A stretch of 34,213 bases of DNA from Bacteroidales bacterium (GCA_014800815.1 JAAVFI010000025.1:1-34213); one strand, 5' to 3'; shown: positions 15,830 through 23,483, counted from the stretch's first letter. Notes: generated from the letters alone by a model not told the origin. Numbers and translations: made by a program.

Positions 15830-15912
15830 CACGCAGAAGAGTCTTTTCGGAGTCTTCACTTCATTACCTTGAATCATTATATTATTCAAATTAAAATCAT
15901 TTACATAAGCTA

Positions 15913-17292
15913 ATGGCAAATGCAGTTAAGGCGCAAGGCGCCGGGGCGAAAGGCAACATCGTGGCTATCGTAGCCATGTTCTTCCTCTTCGCCATGATTT
16001 CATTCGTGACCAACCTGGCAGCGCCGCTTGGTACAATCTGGAAAAATAATTACGACTGGTCGGGCATGCTCGGCAACATGATGAACTTCCTCGCATACCT
16101 CTTCATGGGTATCCCGGCTGGTAATCTCCTCGTAAAAATCGGTTACAAGAAGACAGCTCTCTACGCTATGGTAGTTGGCTTAGTAGGTCTTCTCCTTCAG
16201 TACCTTTCAGGTATCGTCGGCACTGAAACAGGCCTCTTCGCCGTTGCAGGTCAGACAGTCACTCTCAACTTCGTGATCTATCTCCTCGGTGCATTCATCT
16301 GCGGTTTCTGCGTATGTATGCTCAACACCGTGGTTAACCCCATGCTCAACATGCTCGGCGGCGGCGGTAACACCGGCAACCAGCTTGTGCAGACAGGTGG
16401 TGCCTTCAACTCTCTCGCAGGTACACTCACACCTCTCTTCGTAGGTATGCTCATCGGCCAGGTGACCGACACTACTTCTATCAGCGACATCTCGCCCCTC
16501 CTCTTCATCGCTATGGGCGTGTTCGTTGTTGCTTTCATCATCATCAGCGCTGTGGCTATCCCCGAGCCTCACCTCTCTAAGGGCGACAAGAGCGTTGCTA
16601 AAGCAAAATCGAAATACAGCCCCTGGAGCTTCCGTCACACCGTACTCGGCGTTATCGGCATCTTCTTCTATGTAGGTCTCGAAGTAGGTATCCCCGGCGT
16701 GCTCATCTTCTATCTGAGCGATAGCGTAGCTTCCGGCATTACCGAAAATGCTACTGCCGTTGCCGGTGGTGTGGCTGCTATCTACTGGCTTCTCATGCTT
16801 GTAGGCCGTCTTATCTCAAGCGTTATTTCAGGTAAGGTATCAAGCCGTATTCAGCTCATCGTAGCTTCTACAGCTGCTATCTTCCTCATCTGCCTCGCAA
16901 TCTTCTTACCCGACGATATCCGCGTGTCTATGCCCGCCTACAGCTCTGCCGACGGCTTCACTATGGCACAGGTTCCCGCCAAGGCTCTCTTCCTCGTACT
17001 CTGCGGTCTCTGCACCTCTGTGATGTGGGGCGGTATCTTCAACCTCGCTGTTGAAGGTCTCGGCAAGTACACTGCTCAGGCTTCGGGTATCTTTATGATG
17101 ATGGTAGTTGGTGGTGGTGTAATGCCCCTCATCCAGAATGCTATCGCAAACTCTGTAGGCTACCTCGCTTCTTACTGGCTCGTAGTTGCAATGCTCGCTT
17201 ACCTCCTCTACTACGGTTGCGTAGGTTGCAAGAATGTCAACACCGACATCCCCGTTGACGAAGACGAACTTCCCGACGCTCGTAACCTCTAA
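15913..17292 (+). CDS. MFS sugar transporter, FucP/FHS-like
   Basis: This 459-residue protein has about 12 membrane helices. It opens with a short polar N-terminus, then 'GNIVAIVAMFFLFAMISFVTNL', and has the cytoplasmic loop 'GNLLVKIGYKKTALYAMVVG' between helices 2 and 3. That loop, and a Gly/Asn-rich 'NTVVNPMLNMLGGGGNTGNQ' segment in helices 4-5, are typical of the fucose/glucose/galactose:H+ symporter branch (FHS) common in Bacteroidales. The sugar is not deducible. The gene has its own promoter and a strong terminator. The glycerate kinase downstream (220 bases away) could share the pathway, but this is only context. Confidence 0.87.
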   Translation: MANAVKAQGAGAKGNIVAIVAMFFLFAMISFVTNLAAPLGTIWKNNYDWSGMLGNMMNFLAYLFMGIPAGNLLVKIGYKKTALYAMVVGLVGLLLQYLSGIVGTETGLFAVAGQTVTLNFVIYLLGAFICGFCVCMLNTVVNPMLNMLGGGGNTGNQLVQTGGAFNSLAGTLTPLFVGMLIGQVTDTTSISDISPLLFIAMGVFVVAFIIISAVAIPEPHLSKGDKSVAKAKSKYSPWSFRHTVLGVIGIFFYVGLEVGIPGVLIFYLSDSVASGITENATAVAGGVAAIYWLLMLVGRLISSVISGKVSSRIQLIVASTAAIFLICLAIFLPDDIRVSMPAYSSADGFTMAQVPAKALFLVLCGLCTSVMWGGIFNLAVEGLGKYTAQASGIFMMMVVGGGVMPLIQNAIANSVGYLASYWLVVAMLAYLLYYGCVGCKNVNTDIPVDEDELPDARNL

Positions 17293-17316
17293 TTAAATAG
17301 AGTCCTAATATCTATT

Positions 17317-17350
17317 GCGCCCGGCTGGAATTCAGTCGGGCGCTTTAATT
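17317..17350 (+). terminator. intrinsic terminator of the MFS transporter
   Basis: An 11-bp GC-rich stem with one G-T pair (17317-17327 with 17333-17343) has a 5-base loop and is followed by TTTAATT. It lies 24 bases past the stop codon. Confidence 0.88.
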
Positions 17351-17512
17351 AAGACTTCTATATTAGTTTATATTACAATTTGAAGTAGGTATGAGCAAGA
17401 TTCGTCCTTACGAAGAAGGAGTTATGGGGCTCCATAATGACTGATGAGTAAGCACGAAGATTGCCATAACTACTCAAAGAGTGATATAAACTTACTTAAT
17501 TAAGACATGTAG

Positions 17513-18622
17513 ATGAAAAGATATATCATGGCTTTCGATTCCTTCAAAGGATCGCTCACATCACGGCAGGCCAACGCCGCTGCTGCCGAAGGTGCTCGTC
17601 GTGCCGACCCTGCATGCAGTGTTAGGGAAATTGCGGTTGCCGACGGTGGCGAGGGTACGCTCGATGCACTCGCGTCGGCTCTTGGTTGCACTGTGCGTCA
17701 CTGCAAGTCGGTAGATGCTGCTGGTCGTGCTATCGAGTCGGAATACGCCGTAACACCCGACGGCGACACCGCTATTATAGAGACGGCCTCGACCATAGGC
17801 CTGCCGCGTATCGAACCCGAGCTGCGGCACCCGCTCATGCTTTCCTCTCGTGGTGTGGGTATGCAGATAGCCGATGCAATTGCCGCCGGATGCCGTAATA
17901 TTATAATATGTATAGGAGGCACGGCTACTGTCGACGGAGGCGTCGGAATGCTCCGGGCTCTCGGCGCTCGCTTCCTCGACCGCGAGGGTTGTGGCGCCAC
18001 CTCTATTATAGATATATGTAGTGTGGATGTAAGCGGCCTCCCGCAAGGAGTGAAGTTCGTAGGCTTTCACGATGTGACCAACACTCTCTGCGGCGCAAAT
18101 GGCGCTCCCGAAATATTCGGACCGCAGAAAGGTGCCACGCGCGATGAGATAGTCATCCTCGACAAAGCGCTCTCGCTTCTCGCCGATGTAGCCGTCGACG
18201 CAGGTATGGCTGATTGCCGAAACATGCCCGGAGCAGGCGCGGGCGGTGGCATCGGTTTTGCTCTTGCGGCCTTTCTTGGCGCTGATATGAAGTCGGGTGC
18301 AGCAGAAGTCTTGAAATTGACAGGCCTTGACAGTTTGCTCGACGATGCCGACGCCGTCTTTACGGGCGAGGGCAGGGTAGACCGCTCAACCTTGTTCGGC
18401 AAAACGCCCTTCGAAGTTCTGCAGCTCGCAAAATCTAAAAGTGTGCCCGTCTATGCTCTTGGAGGCTCCGTCGATGCCGCTCAAAATCTGATTGACGCCG
18501 GATTTTCCGAAGTTTGCGGAATAGTTCCCGAAGGCCAACCGTTGAGCGAAGCTATGATTCCTGCTCAAGCAGCAAAAAATCTGGCTGATACTGTAGAAAA
18601 ATTAGTTCGCAAATTGACCTGA
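17513..18622 (+). CDS. glycerate kinase
   Basis: This 369-residue protein belongs to the GarK/GlxK glycerate kinase family (Gly_kinase), which phosphorylates D-glycerate with ATP to 2-phosphoglycerate (3-phosphoglycerate in some members). Family landmarks: 'AFDSFKGSLTSRQANAAAAEG' at 8-28, 'VADGGEGTLDAL' at 42-53, the Gly-rich 'GGTATVDGGVGMLRALGARF' in the middle, 'PGAGAGGGIGFAL' and 'FTGEGRVDRSTLFGK' towards the end. The usual length is about 375, so it is complete. The 220 bases before it hold the MFS terminator and no recognisable promoter. The gene may depend on read-through or a different sigma factor. Confidence 0.93.
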   Translation: MKRYIMAFDSFKGSLTSRQANAAAAEGARRADPACSVREIAVADGGEGTLDALASALGCTVRHCKSVDAAGRAIESEYAVTPDGDTAIIETASTIGLPRIEPELRHPLMLSSRGVGMQIADAIAAGCRNIIICIGGTATVDGGVGMLRALGARFLDREGCGATSIIDICSVDVSGLPQGVKFVGFHDVTNTLCGANGAPEIFGPQKGATRDEIVILDKALSLLADVAVDAGMADCRNMPGAGAGGGIGFALAAFLGADMKSGAAEVLKLTGLDSLLDDADAVFTGEGRVDRSTLFGKTPFEVLQLAKSKSVPVYALGGSVDAAQNLIDAGFSEVCGIVPEGQPLSEAMIPAQAAKNLADTVEKLVRKLT

Positions 18623-18698
18623 AAGGTGGTGTAAAAGTCGAATTTTGGGTGTCAAACGCAAAATAATGTTAAATCCATGAAAATTTTTGCTCCAAAAT

Positions 18699-18729
18699 TA
18701 TGTTGTATAACATATAATTTCTAATTTTG
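18699..18729 (+). promoter_or_regulatory. promoter of small-RNA candidate, copy 1, with operator-like dyad
   Basis: TATG (18699-18702), 19 bases, TAATTTTG (18722-18729): one mismatch to the sigma-ABfr consensus. The inverted repeat TATGTT-gtat-AACATA (18699-18714) overlaps the -33 box. Confidence 0.65.
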
Positions 18730-18734
18730 CATCA

Positions 18735-18798
18735 GTTTTTCATGGTATTAGATTTAAGGTGAAAAGGTTATTCGTCGAGACGACGAGTAATTTTTTTT
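18735..18798 (+). ncRNA. candidate small RNA, copy 1
   Basis: The segment runs from the expected start (about 6 bases past the -7 box) to the end of a T8 run, about 64 nt. It ends in an 8-bp hairpin (18770-18777 with 18781-18788, one G-T pair, loop AGA), then AA and eight T: a standard intrinsic terminator. Copies 2 and 3 have loop CGA, so one of the two changes falls in the loop and the stem is kept. It contains a six-codon frame, MVLDLR, whose TGA overlaps a GTG, so a leader-peptide reading is an alternative. The start site is predicted. Confidence 0.55.
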
Positions 18799-19141
18799 GC
18801 TTTATACCCACCTATTCTTTCGTAACGTTCTGCTTTTCAATAATATCATATTTTATAATTAGCTGCTTATCAGGTCATCCACGTGGTGTTCGGAGAACAC
18901 CGATTAACTCGCGCCCCGGTAGATGCCGTAGCGAAGCGGAGGAATGTGCCCGGATAGCCTCATACACCACGTTGGCGTACGGTCAGGATGCCGATTCATG
19001 GCAGAGTCAGTGTCCCACCGCTCCTTGCACAGTATCTGCAATCCGCCTTCCCGAAAAGGAAAATATCCTGTCCAAAAACGGCCAAAAATCCACCTCAAAT
19101 ATAAAATAATGTTAAACCGATGGAAATTTCTGTCCAAAAAT

Positions 19142-19172
19142 TATGTTGTATAACATATAATTTCTAATTTTG
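19142..19172 (+). promoter_or_regulatory. promoter of small-RNA candidate, copy 2, with operator-like dyad
   Basis: TATG (19142-19145), 19 bases, TAATTTTG (19165-19172). The TATGTT/AACATA dyad is identical to that of copy 1. Confidence 0.65.
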
Positions 19173-19177
19173 CATCA

Positions 19178-19241
19178 GTTTTTCATGGTATTAGATTTAA
19201 GGTGAAAAGATTATTCGTCGCGACGACGAGTAATTTTTTTT
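19178..19241 (+). ncRNA. candidate small RNA, copy 2
   Basis: This is the same layout as copy 1: about 64 nt, terminator stem 19213-19220 with 19224-19231, loop CGA, T8 at 19234-19241. It differs from copy 1 at two positions (AGG to AGA before the hairpin, and the loop base). Confidence 0.55.
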
Positions 19242-19606
19242 GCTTTATACTCATCTTTCTTTCGTAATGTTCTGTCTTCCAATAATCTCATAATTTTTAA
19301 TTAGCTATTTATCAGGTCATCTACGTGGTGTTCGGAGAACACCGATTAAATCGCGCGGTACATGCCGTAGCGAAGCGGAGGAATGTGCCAGGATAGCCTC
19401 ATCCACTACGTTGGCGTCCGGTCATGACGCCGATTCATGGCAGAGTCAGCGGTATGTCTCTCCGTGTATAATATCTTGCTCAAATAAAGCGCACAGTATT
19501 TGCAGCCCTCTTTTCTCAAAAAGGAAAATATTCTGTCCAAAACGGCCAATAAATCCGCCTCATACATAAAATAATGTTAAACCGATGAAAATTTCTGCCC
19601 GAAAAC

Positions 19607-19637
19607 TATGTTGTAAAACATATATTTTCTAATTTTG
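19607..19637 (+). promoter_or_regulatory. promoter of small-RNA candidate, copy 3, with operator-like dyad
   Basis: TATG (19607-19610), 19 bases, TAATTTTG (19630-19637). The dyad arms TATGTT and AACATA are kept while the four bases between them change from GTAT to GTAA. Confidence 0.65.
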
Positions 19638-19642
19638 CATCA

Positions 19643-19706
19643 GTTTTTCATGGTATTAGATTTAAGGTGAAAAGATTATTCGTCGCGACGACGAGTAATT
19701 TTTTTT
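19643..19706 (+). ncRNA. candidate small RNA, copy 3
   Basis: About 64 nt, in its transcribed part identical to copy 2, with terminator stem 19678-19685 with 19689-19696 and T8 at 19699-19706. This copy lies about 140 bases before dusB, whose own -7 element follows at 19809. Read-through could make it part of the dusB leader. Confidence 0.55.
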
Positions 19707-19808
19707 GCTTTATACTCAAAGTTTGGCGGAAAGGGATAAAAACGAGCCTCTTTGGATAACAAATTGGTCAAAATTTCCTTTTGATTTTTTCGCTCTGTGA
19801 TTATTTCG

Positions 19809-19816
19809 TAATTTTG
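19809..19816 (+). promoter_or_regulatory. -7 element of the dusB unit
   Basis: TAATTTTG at 19809-19816 lies 32 bases before the dusB ATG. The -33 position reads TTTT (19786-19789), one mismatch to TTTG at 19-base spacing. Confidence 0.6.
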
Positions 19817-19848
19817 TACCCGTAAACAAAACAAGACTCAACTATCCG

Positions 19849-20847
19849 ATGAAAATAGGCAGTGTGGACTTGGGTGATCGTCCTGTAATGCTCGCCCCGA
19901 TGGAAGATGTAACGGATGCTTCGTTCAGACTTATCTGTAAGGAGCAAGGTGCTGATATGACTTATAGCGAGTTCGTATCGGCTGATGCCTTAATCCGTAA
20001 TATCGCTGCCACCACGCGAAAGCTCCATATTGCCGAAGGTGAGCGCCCTACAGCCATACAGATTTATGGCAGGGAAGTGGAGCCTATGGTGGAGGCTGCT
20101 AAAATTGTAGAGAGCGCAAATCCCGATATATTGGATATCAACTTCGGTTGCCCCGTGAAGAAGGTGGCAGGCAAGGGAGCCGGTGCAGGTATGCTCCGCG
20201 ATATTCCCAAAATGCTCGAAATTACTCGCGCGGTGGTCGATGCCGTCAAAATCCCCGTCACCGTCAAGACCCGTCTGGGCTGGGACTGCAACTCAAAGGT
20301 AATAGTAGACCTCGCCGAGCAGCTACAGGACTGCGGTATCAAAGCTATCACTGTGCACGGTCGTACGCGCTCGCAGATGTACACCGGCGAGGCCGACTGG
20401 GAGGAAATTGCCAAGGTCAAGGCAAATCCGCGTCTCACCATTCCCGTTATAGGAAATGGAGATATCACCAAACCCGCTAAACTTAAAGAGGCGTTCGAGC
20501 GTTATAATGTCGACGGAGTGATGGTGGGCAGAGCTTCGATAGGCGCCCCCTGGATTTTCCAAGAAATGACCGGCCTCCTGCGCACGGGAAGTGTTCCCGA
20601 AGTATCGGTAGCCGAGAAATTCGCTCTCCTGCGCCGACAGATACGCGAAAGCGTGGAGCGCATCGACGAGTACCGCGGAATTCTCCATATCAGGCGCCAC
20701 CTCGCTGCTTCGCCGCTCTTTAAAAGCATACCATCGTTTCGCTCAACGAGGATAGCAATGCTCAAGGCTTCGACTCTCGATGAACTTGAAGCAATCCTCG
20801 CAACAGTTGAAAATGAAATAATTCCCTCGCTCGAAGCGAGACCGTAA
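19849..20847 (+). CDS. dusB: tRNA-dihydrouridine synthase, DusB type
   Basis: This FMN enzyme reduces uridine to dihydrouridine in the tRNA D-loop with NADPH. The 332 residues have the Dus TIM-barrel: N-terminal 'VMLAPMEDVTDASFR' (13-27), catalytic cysteine C101 in 'INFGCPVKKVAGKGAGAGML', the flavin-contacting 'VKTRLGW', 'ITVHGRTRSQMYTGEADW', the phosphate-binding 'IPVIGNGDI' and 'VDGVMVGRASIGAPWIF'. A C-terminal helical RNA-binding part follows. Length is typical. It is probably the first gene of a unit with the head-GIN protein (24 bases) and the flippase (26 bases). Confidence 0.96.
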   Translation: MKIGSVDLGDRPVMLAPMEDVTDASFRLICKEQGADMTYSEFVSADALIRNIAATTRKLHIAEGERPTAIQIYGREVEPMVEAAKIVESANPDILDINFGCPVKKVAGKGAGAGMLRDIPKMLEITRAVVDAVKIPVTVKTRLGWDCNSKVIVDLAEQLQDCGIKAITVHGRTRSQMYTGEADWEEIAKVKANPRLTIPVIGNGDITKPAKLKEAFERYNVDGVMVGRASIGAPWIFQEMTGLLRTGSVPEVSVAEKFALLRRQIRESVERIDEYRGILHIRRHLAASPLFKSIPSFRSTRIAMLKASTLDELEAILATVENEIIPSLEARP

Positions 20848-20871
20848 CCACCACATTAGAATTCAAGTGTT

Positions 20872-21612
20872 ATGAAACGATTCAAGGCTCTACTTACTTT
20901 TACTCTCGGCGCGGCGCTCGCCCTCTCGGCCGAAAGCACTACTCATAAAGTTCACGTTCAGGATTTTGCAGATCTCACCGTTGTCGACGGCGTGAATGTG
21001 GAGTACCACTGTGATGCCGACCGCGCCGGCTGGGCTGAGTTTACCTGCGACGATGAAATTGCTTCACATCTGATATTTACCACCAACGCCGACAAACTCA
21101 CTATCCAGACTGACGCAATCGAGACTCCCGTTGAGGGAGTACCTACCGTCAAGGTATATTCGGTTCATCTCCACCGATGTGAAAACAGCGGCGACTCTCT
21201 GCTCGTAGTCAACCTCGGTGAACATGCCGATAAGTTTAAAGTAAAGCAGATTGGCAATGGCGCAACAATAGTCAACGGCCTCGACGTAGACAATCTCGAC
21301 AGTAGCGTGGCCACAGGTCGCGGCTCTATAACTCTCCATGGCAATGCCGCCAAAGCCTCGATAAGCAATGTCGGCTCAGGCCCTATCGACGCCTCCGATC
21401 TTGCAGCGGAGCAGATTAAGTGCTTCCTCTTCGGCACCGGCGACGTGAAATGTGCACCCGCTGAAACTCTCAAAATATTCGGTGCCGGCTCGGGTTCGGT
21501 GTTCTACAAAGGGACTCCCGAAAAAGTGTCGAATCGAAGCATCGGACTGAAACTCCAGCCGATACTCGAGGCTTCCAAGCAGGCTTCTACCGAATATCTT
21601 ACAAATAACTGA
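20872..21612 (+). CDS. secreted head-GIN domain (DUF2807) protein
   Basis: This 246-residue protein has a signal peptide (1-20) and a repetitive beta body. 'FADLTVVDGVNVEYH' and 'ATIVNGLDVDNLDSSVATGRGSITLHGNAAKASISNVGSGPIDASDL' show the G-rich beta-helix turns of DUF2807, the 'putative auto-transporter adhesin, head GIN domain'. Such proteins are exported to the periplasm or surface; their function is unknown. There is no passenger or barrel, so the name 'autotransporter' should not be taken literally. It is the middle gene of the dusB unit. Confidence 0.85.
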   Translation: MKRFKALLTFTLGAALALSAESTTHKVHVQDFADLTVVDGVNVEYHCDADRAGWAEFTCDDEIASHLIFTTNADKLTIQTDAIETPVEGVPTVKVYSVHLHRCENSGDSLLVVNLGEHADKFKVKQIGNGATIVNGLDVDNLDSSVATGRGSITLHGNAAKASISNVGSGPIDASDLAAEQIKCFLFGTGDVKCAPAETLKIFGAGSGSVFYKGTPEKVSNRSIGLKLQPILEASKQASTEYLTNN

Positions 21613-21638
21613 TACAGTACAACACCTTACATACCAAT

Positions 21639-23117
21639 CTGAAATCACGAAATCTTAAAACACGCACCGCTAACTCCCTGAAGTGGAATCTCATAGACCG
21701 CGTAGCCACACAAGTGCTCTACGCGGTCACAGGCGTTGTATTGGCTCGTGAACTTTCGCAGGAAGAATTCGGTATGGTCGGTGCCGTACTCGTCTTTCAG
21801 GCCTTTGCCTCGCTCCTCGTCGACAGCGGCTTCTCCTACGCCCTTATCCAGCGCAAGCGTCCGTCGCGCCTCGACTATTCAACAGTGCTGTGGTTCAACC
21901 TCTTGACAGCCGTCGCACTCTACGCCATACTCTTTGCAGCAGCCCCGCTGATAGCCGACTGTTTTCAGGGCGACCGTCGCCTCATACCCCTCTCGCGGGT
22001 AATATTCCTCTCCATGATACTCAATGCCTCCGCTATCGTGCAGACCAACAGACTGATGAAAGCTATGGATGTGCGTATGGTGGCAGCATCCAACAGCATC
22101 GGACTCGTTGTGGGAGGTATCACCGGCATCGTTCTGGCAGTCACCGGTTTTGGAGCCTGGGCCGTTGTATGGCAGACCGTGGCGACAGCCGCCGTAAAAA
22201 GCCTTGTGCTCTGGACTACAAGTCGTTGGCGTCCCCTCGCAAGATTCTCGTGGAGTGTACTCCGCTCCTATTTCCATATCGGTTCGAGGATGATGCTCAC
22301 ATCCTTCCTCAACACTCTCTTTCTCAACATCTACTCATTTGTAATCGGCAACCGCGCCGGCCTCACCTCCCTGGGCTACTACACACAGAGCGACAAGTGG
22401 AGCAAAATGGGTATAATGTCTATCACGCAAGTACTTACATCATCATTCGTCCCGGCATTATCGGCCGTCCAGGACGATAGACAGCGCTTCGCAGCGCTCG
22501 TCTCGAAGATGAATCGCTTCACCTCCTACATCGTATTCCCGGCGCTCCTCGGCCTCATGCTCATGGCCACTCCGATTTTCCACACACTGTTCGGCACGAA
22601 GTGGGATGCCTCCATTTTCCTTTTTCAACTCCTCCTCCTCCGAGGCGTCTTCACCGTACTGATGAGCCTGTACAACAACTACTTGCTCGCCCTCGGGCAC
22701 GGCAGTGCAATACTCCGCCTCGAAGTCTTCCGCGATGCTGTAGCCGTTGTGGCACTCTTCGCCACGCTGCCTTTCATAGCCCTCGAGACACCCGAGAATC
22801 CCGTCTACGGCCTCGAAATACTACTCTGGGGGCAGTTTGCAGCCACCTTCGCCGCATGGATAGCAACCCTCATCGTCACCGTCCGTCGCACCGGCGTCAC
22901 CTTCGGCTCATTCATCTCCGACGCGCTGCCATACATCGCTCAGACCCTCCTTATAATACCCCTGATGTACTTGGCATCTACGATGTTTGAGTCCGCAATA
23001 CTCAAACTCACAGTCGAGGCTGCAACCCTCCTCATCCTCTACGTCGGCGGCAACCATATATTCCGCTCGGCAGTTCAGCGCGATGTTTTTGCATACATTC
23101 GCGGGAAGTCTCTGTGA
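21639..23117 (+). CDS. polysaccharide flippase (Wzx/MATE-like), probable CTG start
   Basis: The protein belongs to the lipopolysaccharide/O-antigen flippase family, which moves lipid-linked oligosaccharides across the inner membrane. It has about 12-14 helices and the early 'ARELSQEEFGMVGAVLVFQAF...LVDSGFSYALIQRK' block typical of the group. The first standard start codon is GTG at 21714. Homology-like sequence begins before it (LKTRTANSLKWNLIDRVATQ), and this frame is open back to the TAA near 21608 without ATG, GTG or TTG. The CTG at 21639-21641 gives 492 residues with a normal N-terminus (KSRNLKTRTAN). No other capsule genes are in the window. Confidence 0.8.
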   Translation: MKSRNLKTRTANSLKWNLIDRVATQVLYAVTGVVLARELSQEEFGMVGAVLVFQAFASLLVDSGFSYALIQRKRPSRLDYSTVLWFNLLTAVALYAILFAAAPLIADCFQGDRRLIPLSRVIFLSMILNASAIVQTNRLMKAMDVRMVAASNSIGLVVGGITGIVLAVTGFGAWAVVWQTVATAAVKSLVLWTTSRWRPLARFSWSVLRSYFHIGSRMMLTSFLNTLFLNIYSFVIGNRAGLTSLGYYTQSDKWSKMGIMSITQVLTSSFVPALSAVQDDRQRFAALVSKMNRFTSYIVFPALLGLMLMATPIFHTLFGTKWDASIFLFQLLLLRGVFTVLMSLYNNYLLALGHGSAILRLEVFRDAVAVVALFATLPFIALETPENPVYGLEILLWGQFAATFAAWIATLIVTVRRTGVTFGSFISDALPYIAQTLLIIPLMYLASTMFESAILKLTVEAATLLILYVGGNHIFRSAVQRDVFAYIRGKSL

Positions 23118-23124
23118 GATTTCT

Positions 23125-23132
23125 TATCTTTG
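23125..23132 (+). promoter_or_regulatory. possible -7 element of the non-coding/PAP2 region
   Basis: TATCTTTG at 23125-23132 comes just after the flippase stop. No TTTG is found at 19-21 bases, so it is half a promoter. If used, the transcript would run through both structured elements to the PAP2 gene with a leader of about 550 nt. Confidence 0.4.
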
Positions 23133-23180
23133 CACCCGTATAGATTATTAACTAAACATACATTGCTTATGATATAAAAC

Positions 23181-23207
23181 GGCATCTGATGTGATGCCAC
23201 ACTTTTT
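23181..23207 (+). terminator. small hairpin followed by T5, weak terminator or attenuator
   Basis: A perfect 6-bp stem GGCATC/GATGCC (23181-23186 with 23193-23198) is followed four bases later by five T. It lies 63 bases past the flippase stop and before the first structured element. Confidence 0.45.
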
Positions 23208-23240
23208 GAGGACAATAATACTCGTTATGTCGAAATCTTG

Positions 23241-23390
23241 CTGTAATAAAGCGTAGGAAACTTTAGATAGATAACAAGATTGGCATGATGGATCTCCGCG
23301 TATATGCGAGGAGCAGCCATCACCATTCCGTTATCAAAGGCTTTCCTACCGCCTGTTACAGAGGAATGACTGATGACCGGCTCCTCGTTT
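23241..23390 (+). ncRNA. structured element A (150 bp), unknown RNA
   Basis: Element A begins with AAAGCGTAGGAAACTTTA (23248-23265; AAAG/CTTT stem-loop), then a hairpin CTCC...GGAG (23294-23297 with 23310-23313). A long hairpin follows (CATC and CATTCC at 23318-23329 with GGAATG and GATG at 23363-23375). It ends CCGGCTCCTCGTTT. An extra long helix, 23241-23260 with 23342-23361, is specific to this copy (8 plus 8 paired positions around a 4-base mismatch). Element B keeps the fixed blocks and the hairpins but with different paired bases. I do not recognise the family. No protein frame is shared with B. Confidence 0.6.
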
Positions 23391-23483
23391 GGTATTTTCT
23401 GTTGAACTCTATAAAAGGTATCCCTCTATATGTAAACCATATCAAATCATAATATTAAAGAGAAACGTAGTGTCTTCATCTTT

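Larger units (their letters stand above)
18660..19718 (+). repeat. tandem array: two full units and a partial third (periods 443 and 465 bp)
   Basis: Units start with AAAATAATGTTAAA at 18660, 19103 and 19568. The third breaks off about 19718, after the terminator segment. Each unit has, in order, a promoter, a short segment ending in a hairpin and eight T, an AT-rich spacer, and a core of about 145 bp rich in inverted repeats. The promoter-to-terminator segment differs at only two positions over 87 bp between units 1 and 2, whereas spacers diverge far more and one has about 22 extra bases. No credible protein gene lies in 18623-19848. Open frames across it differ between copies. Confidence 0.92.

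Noticed and set aside
15684-15912. The strand switch near 15.8 kb as a replication origin or terminus
   Set aside because: No DnaA-box cluster or dif-like site is visible; ordinary divergent transcription explains it.
18759-19109. Open frames across the repeat array, for example a 116-codon frame starting at GTG 18759, and a minus-strand frame at 18904-19137
   Set aside because: They diverge or stop at different points in the second copy, and the first crosses the T8 terminator. Substitutions do not follow codon position. The short MVLDLR frame is kept only as an alternative.
18660-19718. The tandem repeats as a CRISPR array or integron attC array
   Set aside because: Units are about 450 bp, not 60-70 bp; there are no short regularly spaced repeats, no cas genes and no integrase in the window.
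23249-23260. AAGCGTAGGAAA resembling the 3' end of a TPP riboswitch
   Set aside because: The other conserved TPP parts (CTGAGA and ACCTGATCTGG blocks) are absent upstream, and the following gene is unrelated to thiamine.
23369-23376. CTGATGA in element A, with GAAA upstream, as a hammerhead ribozyme core
   Set aside because: The flanking stem II arms are not complementary, and element B does not keep CTGATGA although it keeps the rest of the structure.
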